From the NCBI RefSeq assembly GCF_033115175.1, contig NC_084837.1, forward strand, positions 21,390,266 to 21,454,265: a DNA stretch of 64,000 nucleotides, given 5' to 3'. The stretch's first letter is position 1, and every line of letters begins with the position of its first letter. The stretch comes from Lepus europaeus (Eukaryota > Chordata > Mammalia > Lagomorpha > Leporidae). Below are positions 54,601 to 64,000 of this stretch, piece by piece. The translations under genes and the position numbers were made by a program. Under the pieces are notes generated by a model. It was not told the origin of the DNA and did not search any database. It saw nothing but the letters and a program-made list of their open reading frames with translations.

Positions 54601-57150
54601 ACAAGGGGGTGCTGATAGTATTTTTCAATTTTTACTTTGGCGAATATAAAAGTTTTTGGTGACAAATGAGTTATAGCACAAGGACCAGGGCACTGTCATC
54701 CCTTGCCACTGGAAGTGTGCTTCTATAGAAAATAATTCGGCAATGGTCAGCAAAACCAGCCTGTGATGGTTAGTGCCCTGTGTCACCCTGACAAGGCCTT
54801 GGTCCCCGGTTAATTCCGCAGATCCAGGGGCTGCTGTGCAGCTGTTTGCTCGATGTGCCTAACATCTGTGATCACTTGACATTAAGGAGCTGTTGGCTTG
54901 GGGGGACCTCATTCCAGCAGTCGGTTTTGGGGAGAAGGGAAGATTCTGCCTTGAGACCACAATGTCACCTCTTGGCCTGGATATGAGTTCCCTGGCCTGC
55001 CACACAGACCTCCCGGACTCCCTTAAAAATAGAGGCAAGTGGGGTGCATCCCACTAGTTCTCCCCTGGAGATCCCTGCCGGACAGGATTCCCTGTAACCT
55101 GGCAGTGCCTCTCTCCCTTGGGAGCAGGAGACCCCTGCACATGCGTGAATCGAACCTGTGCCACTTCATCGGCCCATTGCCTGCAGCCCAGGAAAGGCCT
55201 GAGTGCCCGCCAAGAGGTGACTGCTGAAGGAGTTGTGTTAACCCACAGCAGAGCCCTCGGGGCTCATCTTGGACGTGAGGCGCTGGGGGAGCCATGTGGG
55301 CCCCTGTGTCTGCCTGTGGGGGTTGGTGCTGGAGGGTCCTGGTAGGTGCACAGCACACCCGCCCCTGATGCCCCAGGGAGGGGAACTGAGTGCCCGCAGC
55401 ATGAGACAGGAGGGAGACGCCGCACACCTGCCCTTCTGTCTTGCAAAACCAAAATGCTCGCAGCTTCTGTCGGGAGTCCGGTCGCGGTTTTCACCTGGCT
55501 TGTGAGGCACTACCTGATCTGGTCCACTCTGCCCCAAGCCTTCATTCACATCTGGGCTCCAGCTCCTCTCACTCACAGACTTCCTCTTGCCACCCTCCCC
55601 CCGCCCCCCCATCTCCAGGGCCCCAGGGTGCTCTCCCAGAATTCCAGCGTTTCAGCCCTGCTGGGGTGCCTGGGCCGATTCCCTCTGGGGTGAGCAGTGA
55701 GACTTTTCCAGGGAACGGCCAGGCGGAACGCTGTCTGCGGGCTTCCTCCGGGCGAGGGGGAAGGCCCTGCAGTCCTACTTCTCCTGCACCAGGACACACT
55801 CCGTGGGCCTGTGGGCCTCGCGCCGAGGGACCCAAAGGGGAGCCCATGCCTTCTCGGGTGGGCAGGGGCCTCGTGGTGACTCTGGCCCTCTTCACGTCAC
55901 TGCTCCTGGAGGTCTCCTGTGTGGCCCCAGCAAGTCTGGCGCCTGCCCCTGTCTGGCCCTTGAGGCCTGGTTAGATGTGAACCCGCCAGGAGCACCCGTG
56001 GGTCAACCCCATGAACTGTGGGCGAAATAGGGAGGGCTTGGACCCGCCAAATGCGGTAGGGTTAGGAGCTGAGCTGCCCAGACCCCAGCACACAGCAGCA
56101 GGATGAGGTGGGCACACGCGGCCGTGGTTGGGGGCCTGGGTTGCTCCCGTGCATGTGTTTGGGTTCTGTCCCCCACAGCTGGCTGTCATGTACATGTCCC
56201 ATCTTGGGCAAGGGACGGTGCTCGAACAGACGCGGGCCCAGAACAGAACTCGTGTTGGCGATGGCTCTGGCATAAACAGGACAGAGGGCAGAGTGCGGCT
56301 GTCCGGTAGAATACAGTTTAGGGTCTTGGAGGTCCGCGTGCTCGCTGAATTCCATCAGGAGTCTTGTGGCATGGAAAGCTGGAGCTAGCTTTGGAGGACC
56401 CTGGAGAAAACAGAGACCCCGAGGGGCTGCCTGGGTTCCCACGAGGGCTTGGCCGGAGCCCTAGGCTGCGCCAGGGCCTGGCGGCTCTGCTGGGGCCGCT
56501 CCGCTCACCATAGCTCTGATTTTGTTTCTCTTGGATCAGCCTTAAAAGACAAAACGTCAGAAAACTGTGCAAAAACACTCCTTAAAAACATGTCCTCTGA
56601 GGCAGACGCAAACACAAAGTGGTCTTTTTAGAAAGTACAAGCTTTATGAGGTTGCCAAGATGTTTCTCTGTTGGTTTGAAAAAATTGCAATTGAAACCAC
56701 TTAAGAGTGAAAAATATTCCACTGAAGACGCTGGACGCCTGGGTTTCCATCCCGGAGCGAGGGGATGGCAGGGCCAGGGAGGGCGGAGCCCGGTGCCCCA
56801 GGCAGCCGTCCCTGTGGGCTCCTCCCGGATAATCACCTCACCGTGTCTGTCCAAGTTCGCCCAGAGTGCTTCCGGTCCCCAGTCACTGGGCACCCTGTGT
56901 CCTAAATGTGTAGACAGACACACCGAGGAGCTGTCCTCTGTTCTCAGCGCATCTGGGCCAGATGAAGAGAGGGTTGCTCTGCAAACAGCGCCCTGTTGAC
57001 CCAAAGCCAAAGACTTCCGGGTCAGGCTCCCACCTCCCCCAGCAGTCCCAGTGCCACTGGACGGACCCCTTCGTACCTTGCCACCCCTTTCCCATTTACT
57101 TTGTTTTCAGCTCTTGCAAATGGCTGGGGAACAGAAGACACACCATTCTT
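54601..57150. other. Intergenic sequence, mostly GC-rich
   Basis: 54760-55000 (GTGATGGTTAGTGCCCTGTGTCACCCTGACAAGG) may be a diverged copy of the ancient repeat at 30091. The rest has ORFs up to 177 codons without domains. Confidence 0.35.
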
Positions 57151-57468
57151 TAAGGTTTATTTATTTGAAAGGCAGAGGTAGGGGTGGGAGACAGCGGAGA
57201 GAGAGAGAGAAAGAGACAGATTTTCCATCTGCTGGATCACTCCCCAACTGGCCACAACGGCTGGGGCTGGGCCAGGCCAAAGCCGGGAGCTTCATCTGGG
57301 TCTCCCACATGGGTGCAGGGGCCCAAGCAGTCGGGCCATCTGCTGCTGCTTTCCCAGGCCATTAGCAGGGAGTTGGGTGGGAAGTGGAGTGTCTGGGACT
57401 CAAACCAGCACCCATATGGGATGCCAGCACCGCAGGTGGCGACTTTACCTGCCACCACAGCTGGCATC
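57151..57468 (-). mobile_element. C-repeat SINE, older
   Basis: Reverse orientation: TTAAGGTTTATTTATTTGAAAGG, CTGGGGCTGGGCCAGGCC, and 5' end near CACCACAGCTGGC. Confidence 0.88.
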
Positions 57469-58180
57469 TTGCAGACCCAGGGTCACGTCTCTATCCTGCT
57501 GAGAGCCTTGTTGGCCTGGGCTGGGGGAGGTGGGCATCCGGTCCCATCAGCACATCCTGAGGGTGAGCGTGCACGCTGCTGACGCAGGCTGACCCCAGAG
57601 CTCAGGGAGGCAGAACAGGGCAACTGGATAGCGCTTTGATGGGTAATCTTGTCTGTTGAATATAGCAAAGTATTGCAGGGCTGTATGTCCTTGTCATTTT
57701 ATTGTACTTTATTGAAGAACTGATGATGTGAACTGGAAAACAGCAAGCAGCAGCCTTCCTGGAATTCACAGATGGCTTGAGCCGCCCGGAGGGAGGGAGG
57801 GGATTCCAGAGGTGGAAGTGCCTGGGGAAGGCGCAGCTTTCAAGTACTGAGAGGCGAGGGCTGAGAATGGAGACTGGGGGGTGCTCGTGGGAGACCAGGG
57901 ACACCCGCGAGATGCTGCGGGGTGCGATGTGCTAGCGTTGCCCCCTGGGAGAGGGGGCTGCATGTTTCCCCAGAGAAGGAATTACGCTCTGGTCATGGAT
58001 GAGATTTTTGGCTGATAAAGTGCTGCTCCCCAACCTTAACTTCTGGGGACAGTGGCTCTTGGGCTGATGGGGAGTTGGGGCCAGTGATGTCCAAGAGAAC
58101 AGACCCTGGCGCTCCCACCAGTCTGGATTCTCTACTTCTGTCTCCATGTTGAGTACACGATGAGTTGATTAGAACCTTCC
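57469..58180. other. Intergenic unique sequence
   Basis: Two minus-strand AATAAA words (TTTATT at 57696-57715 on +) are the only gene-like signal, judged weak. Nothing else recognised. Confidence 0.4.
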
Positions 58181-58456
58181 AGGCCAGGGCTGGTGTTGTG
58201 GGGCAGCAGGGGTAAGCCGATGCCTGCGACCCTCGCAACCCATTTCAGAGCGCCTGTTTGAGACCCAGATGCTCTGCTTCCAATCCAGCTCCCTGCTAAT
58301 GGTCTGGGAAGGCAGTGGACAATGGACCCAGTGCTTGGGTCCCTGCCACCCACGTGGGAGACCTCAATGGAGTTCCTGGCTCCTGGCCCAGCCCTGGCTA
58401 TTGTGGCCATTTGGGGGAGTGAAGCAGCAGACGTAAGATCAATCAATCAATCCTAA
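58181..58456 (+). mobile_element. C-repeat SINE, old
   Basis: Forward orientation: AGGCCAGGGCTGGTGTTGTGG, CCATTTCAGAGCGCCTGTTTGAG, GTCTGGGAAGGCAGTGGAC, ending in (ATCA)n. Confidence 0.78.
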
Positions 58457-58789
58457 AGGATCTTCCGGCTGCTCAGGATTCTGGGCGGAAGCCCCCGCTG
58501 CCTCTTCCAGGCTGTTCTGTGGTGTAGACAGTAATCATTGTCCTTCCATAGATGGGGTCAAATCCCTTTCTGGGAGGGAGCTGTCGGGGCAAGAGTTGAG
58601 AGTGTCAGGGCGTGGGCCGCTTTTCTCCAGGACTGGTCCTTTCGTCGCACAGGCTGCTGGCTCCGTTTTTGCCGACGACGGCAGTGGCTAACCAGCCACG
58701 GCAGGCACCACGCCGAGCCCTTCGTGCTGCCTCTAATCTCAGCGCTCTGCCCTCATTCCGACATTTCAAAGCAAGGCTCGGATTTGATC

Positions 58790-58834
<45 letters not shown>

Positions 58835-59009
58835 CCTCTCCCCCTTTACGGTACCCGTCATCCCGAGACACAGCTCATTTGGGTTTTAGGAATTCTGCTT
58901 TCTGAGAAATGGCATCTTATGTCTCTGCAGATGGTGCAGTTCTTTGTGTCACCATGGACCAATGTGGACTGTGCTTCGCTGGAGTAGCTGAGCCTAGCGA
59001 AAAGGAAAA
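58457..59009. other. Intergenic sequence with (TC)n
   Basis: A (TC)n of about 40 bp at 58792-58832. No gene recognised. Confidence 0.5.
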
Positions 59010-59309
59010 TATATTTGGGTTGACTTGAAAGGCAGAGAGAGGGAGGATGAGAGAGAGAGAGAGACTTCCATCCACTGGATCACTCCCCAGCCAGGGCTGG
59101 GCCAGGCTAAAGCAAGGAGCCAGGAACTCCATCAATTCAGGTCTCCCACGTGAGTGGCAGGGACCCAAGCACTTAGGCAAACACCTGCTGATCCCAGGTA
59201 CATTAGCAGGAAGCTGGCTCCGAAGGCAGGTGGCCAGGACTCACACCAGGGACTCTGATATGGGATGTGGGATCCCAAGCATAATCTGCAGGGCCACAAT
59301 GCCACCCCC
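59010..59309 (-). mobile_element. C-repeat SINE, old
   Basis: Reverse orientation: TTGGGTTGACTTGAAAGGCAG, GGCCAGGCTAAAGCAAGG, and 5' end GGGCCACAATGCCACCCCC. Confidence 0.83.
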
Positions 59310-59489
59310 GCTGAGAGCTCATTGTCACACAGCTCTGGTCATCTCAGAGGACTCTCGGGTTGCTAAGTTATGGTAGTGATAACCCTCTGTACCTTTTATA
59401 TTTTATTTTATTTTCACTGTTTTGGATTAGAGGTTTAATTACATAAACTTTGACCAAAAAACAAACAGGCCAAAAAGCAAAACAAAAAC

Positions 59490-59605
59490 CATTCAAGGCT
59501 CAGAGAGGTTAAGTAACTTGTCTATGACCACACAGCCAGAGAATGCTGGAGTCAGAATTCAAACCTAAATCTCTCTCTCCAACCTTATGCTTAACTGACC
59601 CGATG
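59490..59605 (+). mobile_element. MIR element
   Basis: GGCTCAGAGAGGTTAAGTAACTTGTCTATGACCACACAGCCAGAG…GTCAGAATTCAAACCTAAATCT is the diagnostic MIR core and 3' half. Confidence 0.88.
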
Positions 59606-59917
59606 TTTATATGAATGTATGTACTGTCCTGGAATCAGAGTTGTTAGAATGAGAGTCAAGCTCCAAGCTTTCAAGGAGGCTGCTACTTTTCTGCTGTGAT
59701 TAAAGTGTGAAATAGTTCAAAGGCCAGGAGGGCGGAGAGAAAGCAATGAAGCAGTGTCTGCAGGTTGCAATTTATTTAGCAACTGCAATGGCTCCAATGC
59801 CATTGCCACATTCATTGGATATTCTGGGCACAAAGCAAACTGCATACGTTTCCACACCCCTCTTCCCACCATTTTGTTCAAAAAGCAGCTTGTAGTTGAT
59901 TTTTTAAAAAATATTTG

Positions 59918-60116
59918 GGGGCCAGCACTGTGGTGCAGCATGTTAAAGCCCCGGCTGCTCCACTTCTCACCCAGCTCCCTGCTAATGTGCTTGGGAACGC
60001 AGCAGAGGATGGCCCAAGTCCTTGGGCCCCTGTACCCACATGGGTGACCCTGAAAAAGCTCCTGGCTCCAAATTGGCTCAGTTCTGGCCAATTAAGGCCA
60101 TTTGGGAAAGGAAGAC

Positions 60117-60160
<44 letters not shown>

Positions 60161-60203
60161 ACCTCTCTCTGTAACTATCTTTCAAATAAATAATCTTAAA
60201 AAA
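59918..60203 (+). mobile_element. C-repeat SINE, internally deleted
   Basis: Forward orientation: GGGGGCCAGCACTGTGGTGC, then directly GGCTGCTCCACTTC, so about 40 bp including the B box are missing. (CT)n at 60119-60153; the tail CTTTCAAATAAATAATC. Confidence 0.88.
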
Positions 60204-60488
60204 TTTTGAAAGGAAGTGACGGGGGTAGGAAGAGAAAAAGATCTTCCATCTGTTGATTCGCTCCCCAAATGGCTGGGGCTGGGCCAAGCTGAAGCCAGGA
60301 GCCTGGAACTCCATCCGGGTCTCCCACATGGGTGCAGGGGCCCAAGGACTTGGACCGTCTCTGATACCTTTCCAGGAGCATTAGCAGGGAGCTGGGTTGG
60401 AAGTGGAGCAGCCAGGACAGGGAGTGGCGCTCTGACACAGGTGCCAATATTGCAGGCAGGGGCTTTACCTGCTGTGTCACAGCACTGG
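60204..60488 (-). mobile_element. C-repeat SINE, tail to tail with the previous copy
   Basis: Reverse orientation beginning TTGAAAGGAAGTGACGG; body GGCTGGGGCTGGGCCAAGC; 5' end GCTGTGTCACAGCACTGG. Forms a long inverted repeat with 59918-60203. Confidence 0.87.
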
Positions 60489-63400
60489 AAGACATGTGTT
60501 GTGTAGCAGGGCCAAGCGGAGAGAGCTAGCAGGACTCTCTTGCTGCTGCTCCTCTCTTGCTAGCTCATTTCTAAGACTCAGGTCTTATTTTCTAATCGAT
60601 CGTGTTCAGAAGGAAAAACCACACACACCAGTGTTACAAAACCTTGTATTAATCATTTCCCTTCACTTTCAGTATAACATTGATATGAAATATAGCCATG
60701 ATTCTCTGTAGTTACATGGGAGGAAATGAGTAATAAATACATTGTAGCAAGTTTCAACCACAAGGGTGTTTCACTGGTAACAACATTTGAAAACTGTACA
60801 CTTGCAAAGAACAGCGTCTTCACACATGAGTATATCTGTATATCAGTAAAGCTTTGACATGTAACAAACATGCTCTTTCCATATATGACAAATTTAAAAA
60901 ATATGCATTGCTTGGCAACATGAACTAGGCAAAAATATTTCTTTGTTCACTAACTTTATACAGGAGAACGGGACAGAAGGCATGCATGTACAATACGGGT
61001 GCCTGCACAGGGCATGCAACAAAAGGAGGCTTTGAAAAGGCAGCTGACACGGGGCATAAATACATGGGGGTTATATATTAATAAGGGAGGAAGTCTTCTG
61101 TTGGACATTATTAACATTCCCGTTTTTCTTCCTATTCCTCCCAGAGGAATACGCATTCACCTTTAAGTAAAGATAAAGGAATTACAAAAAGAAAACAGAA
61201 AACTTGCTTTGCAAACATCTCTGATGACTGTTAAAAAAAAAAAAATCAACGTTAGTGTTATCACAGCTCCGATGTGCAGGTGATCCCTCCCGCAGACTAT
61301 CCTGGCGAGGGGTGGTGTGGGTCAGGCTGACGGCCACCGCCACCTCTGGGGGGGCCAGGCTCTGGGGACTCCACGTCTCCAAACCTTGCACTGGCTGTGT
61401 AGCTACGAGGGGTGTGGGAGGACAAGGGGTGTGGGTGACCCAGAGAGGGCTCCCATCCAGAGAAGGCAGCCCAAGACCCCTCAAAAGAAAACTTTGTTTC
61501 CCTCAGAGTCTTTCCAGGTGGATGGGAGTGGGGCCCAGCTGTAGCTCCCATCCTGGGTACTCACCCATCCCCCAAAATTAAGAATATGCGACACACAGAA
61601 CTCGGAGAGCTGGGTGCAAACAGCCGCGCTCAACCGGCGGGCCCGTGGGTGTCCAGGCTTTGCTTGCTGGCTCTCGTTGACGAAGTGAAACTCAAAAGCG
61701 TGTGGAAAAAACCTGTAGCAGCAGCAACGTTTGATGTCTTGTACACAGTTCGTGTGTTTCTAACCCTACTGTTACTGGTAAGAAACCACTAATGAATAGA
61801 AAGCACCAATAAAACCGCATACACGATAACCATCTCGCAGACGACCGCTGCCGCTGGGACAGCACGGAGATGCCAAGGACGCACTGTTGAGATCAGGACG
61901 AGGGGCAGGAAACACGGAGCGAAATAGATTTTAACTCTGAGGTTTTGAAAGCATCAACTATTTACTTAATAGGAAACAGTTGCATCTGAGGGTTAATGGA
62001 TCAATACAAAAAAAGGCACTGCCGCTTTCTCGCCGAGTCTCTGACTTCACAGCCTGATGCATGCAACTGTTTGATTCTTTTATATATAAATAAAATTCTT
62101 TAGGATTTTAAGATTGAGCTGTATACCTGCAGTCAACACAGGACACACAAGAGGGTGGGGACAGGCTCCTGAAATGGATCAGAACACTCAATGTAAAAAA
62201 AGAAAAGGCTAATAGAGCAGAACGCGACTCCGTGGATAAATCTATACACAGTCAATGAAAAATAAGCTTTTCTGTTTTTAAAAAAAGAATTGTTATTAAT
62301 AACAGGCTTTCTCATGGTTCCCAGCCATCGCAAGTTCATAAGGAACATCTCCAAAATCATCTCTCTGCCATTGTGAAGGAATAGATAGAAATCCAGACCC
62401 GCAGATTCCCGCAGGTCTCCCTGGAAGGACCCCGCTCCCGTCCTGCGTTCACGCTGTTTTCTTTAGAGTCTTTCGGCTGCTCACTTGCTTTCTCCTTTCC
62501 CCACGAGACCTGCGATTCCGCTGTTTCTCCTCCTCTCCGTCCACTTTCTCAGCATCCCCAAACCACATCCTCACACCCTCTCATCTTACCTTGGGCCTTC
62601 GACACCACGCGCTCCCCCCACTGCCGCACTCCTGTGCGGCCAGCCCCCTGCATCCCCTCCGCAACACACGCTGCGCTTACAAACGGGATGCGAAGGGTGC
62701 GTGTTAATAGCACTTGGTTCAAACAACTAAGCAAGTTCTGCCTCTTTCTGCACGTGGGTTTGCATCTTTAGAACTCGGTCATCCGAGGAGAGATCTGAAT
62801 CTTTCTTAAAAATGCACTGCATGAAACAGTGGGTTCACGCCTTTGCTCGTTCGCTGCAGGTGGCTGGGGCTCAGGCGCTCTCCTCTCCCCAGGATGGGCT
62901 GGGCGTCTGTTTTTCATCTTCCCGGTCAAAGAACGCTGCTGTTGGGGTTTCATTAAGGCCTGCCTTCATCCGTTGTTTCTCAAGAGCCATCAGCTTTTAA
63001 TAAACAGGCCCTCCGCACATCCCTGAGCTGGCTGCTGATGCAGCAGCCCTGCCATCATCTACGGGACCCGGCCTCCCGGTGCCAGCCCCAGGCCGCGGCT
63101 CCTTCTGATGTGATCACATTCCACGGTGCTGGCTGCCTTGCCCTTCAGAAGAGCTCTCCCTCCGTGGTACCGTGGCTAGCGGATACCTTGCGGCATCGCG
63201 TGCTTCTCCCCTCCCTCTGTGTGGACAGGTAAAGCAGCTAGCACCACAGCCCATCTCTGACTTAGCCTGTGTAGATGGAGCTGCTATTTCAACATGAATG
63301 CCCACCCAGGCTGCAGGGTCCCAGCATCTCCGTCTCCATGCACCCTCTCCTCGCTCAGCGACCCGGGGGTGGGACACAGCTCCACGTTCAGGCTGCCACG

Positions 63401-64000
63401 AGCAGTCCCCCATGAGGGTTTGGCTGTGGTGCACCGGGAAAACCATCCGTGGAGGTCACACCCCACTGTGTTTGCAGAACAGGGCTGGGAGTCGCAGGCG
63501 AGTATGCGTGTGGGGGGGTGCTGGGAGGGGAGAGGGGTCTCTGGTAAAGCAGCGAGTGTGGCCCAGAGAGAGAGGCTGCCAGGTTGGTCGCTGGGAATCT
63601 CTGGGCGCCTGAGAGCTCCCCCTTGACTCGTCATAGGTGCCGGCATCCTTGCGCCCTGCTCTTTTGGGCTGCGGCCTTGTCTTCCCATCTGCTCCTTCTA
63701 CCAAAGCACCTGCACCCATCTTCACAAGCAGCAGAGTCGCTGCTCTTACAGAGACAGAAGAGATACCAACAATGTCCCCCACAACAGACCCCTGCCAAAA
63801 ACCCTGGCGGGAAGAGGCACTCCGCCAGACGTGCGCGCACCCTGCAAGCTTGTCCTGGAAATGATGCTCAAGTCCAAGTTGCTCTGACGTTCTGTGGGAG
63901 GGGCACCTACCTTCCTGCTGCCCTGGCCACGGGCCACCCTGGGGCAGCTCTGTTTCAGGCAGGGGCCTGGGGGACAGCCAGTCGGGGGAGCTACAAGGGG
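60489..64000 (-). other. SAMD4A: Repeat-free block, probable SAMD4A 3' UTR
   Basis: A 3.5-kb stretch with no SINE, LINE or MIR that I can see, in a window where a repeat otherwise occurs about every 1.5 kb. It is AT-rich to about 62.4 kb, then GC-rich. In human, SAMD4A (the RNA-binding translational repressor Smaug1) lies convergent to GCH1 with its 3' end about 49 kb away; this block is about 50-52 kb from the GCH1 end. A plausible minus-strand poly(A) site lies at its left end. The terminal SAMD4A coding sequence (ending …ALGDGVDRTSTI in human, from memory) was searched for by eye and not found, so the stop codon would be beyond 64 kb. The identity is inferred from synteny, not from protein sequence. 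Confidence 0.4.
60645..60650 (-). terminator. SAMD4A: Candidate minus-strand poly(A) signal
   Basis: AATACA on the minus strand, followed within 10-30 nt by TGGTGTGTGTGGTTTTT (plus positions 60614-60630), a classic GU/U-rich downstream element. Cleavage would fall near 60632-60640. The hexamer is a variant, so evidence is moderate. Confidence 0.35.

Noticed and set aside
55441-55974. 177-codon + strand ORF
   Set aside because: Low-complexity Pro/Ser-rich translation of GC-rich intergenic DNA; no homology recognised.
57696-57715. Two minus-strand AATAAA words as the SAMD4A 3' end
   Set aside because: Possible by distance from GCH1, but it would put several SINEs and a MIR inside the 3' UTR, and no downstream GU-rich element stands out. 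The 60645 site fits better.
59768-59777. Minus-strand AATAAA (CTAAATAAATTGC) as a poly(A) site
   Set aside because: It lies beyond the inverted SINE pair and has no clear GU-rich downstream element.
62296-62440. Minus-strand open frame ending DDFGDVPYELAMAGNHEKACY, preceded by an acceptor-like tract
   Set aside because: It looks protein-like but has no upstream exon, does not match the SAMD4A C-terminus as I remember it, and is only about 48 codons long.
62549-62734. Minus-strand ORF with a perfect donor-like AAG|GTAAGA at about 62589
   Set aside because: A single good donor with no matching acceptor, no known peptide and no conservation data.

Overview
This is mammalian genomic DNA, almost certainly from the European rabbit (Oryctolagus cuniculus) or a close lagomorph. 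The evidence is about forty copies of the lagomorph C-repeat SINE (young form starting GGCCGGCGCC and ending in poly(A); older form ending in AAATAAATAAAT) and several rabbit-type LINE-1 copies with long 3' UTRs. All assignments were made by eye; no database search was run, and human comparisons come from memory.

The only protein-coding gene supported is the 3' part of GCH1 (GTP cyclohydrolase 1), on the + strand. Exon 4 is a 32-nt micro-exon at 6852-6883, exon 5 is 8036-8120, and the last exon starts at 8539 with the stop at 8663-8665. Splice sites and phases are canonical and the joined reading frame gives the conserved C-terminal 80 residues of the enzyme. Positions 1-6851 are the end of intron 3, filled largely by LINE-1. 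The 3' UTR has an early poly(A) signal cluster near 8801-8818 and a plausible distal one near 10526, which would give a UTR of about 1.9 kb.

From about 10.5 kb to 60.5 kb I see no protein-coding gene. The stretch is intergenic DNA built from C-repeat SINEs in both orientations, LINE-1 fragments, a few MIR elements, a short palindromic DNA-transposon-like element, microsatellites, and unique sequence. The most structured part is 21.4-30.1 kb, where an old antisense LINE-1 was split by later insertions, including a LINE-1 with a 571-aa uninterrupted ORF2 segment. Several insertions have readable target-site duplications, so their order can be reconstructed.

The last 3.5 kb (60.49-64.0 kb) is free of recognisable repeats, unlike the rest of the window. 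In human, GCH1 and SAMD4A are convergent neighbours about 49 kb apart. The position, the lack of repeats and a candidate minus-strand poly(A) site at about 60.63 kb suggest this is the distal SAMD4A 3' UTR on the minus strand. No SAMD4A coding sequence was found, so this is an inference. I found no undescribed biological system; the points of interest are nested transposon histories, an odd His/Gln-rich open frame at the left edge, and candidate conserved non-coding segments.
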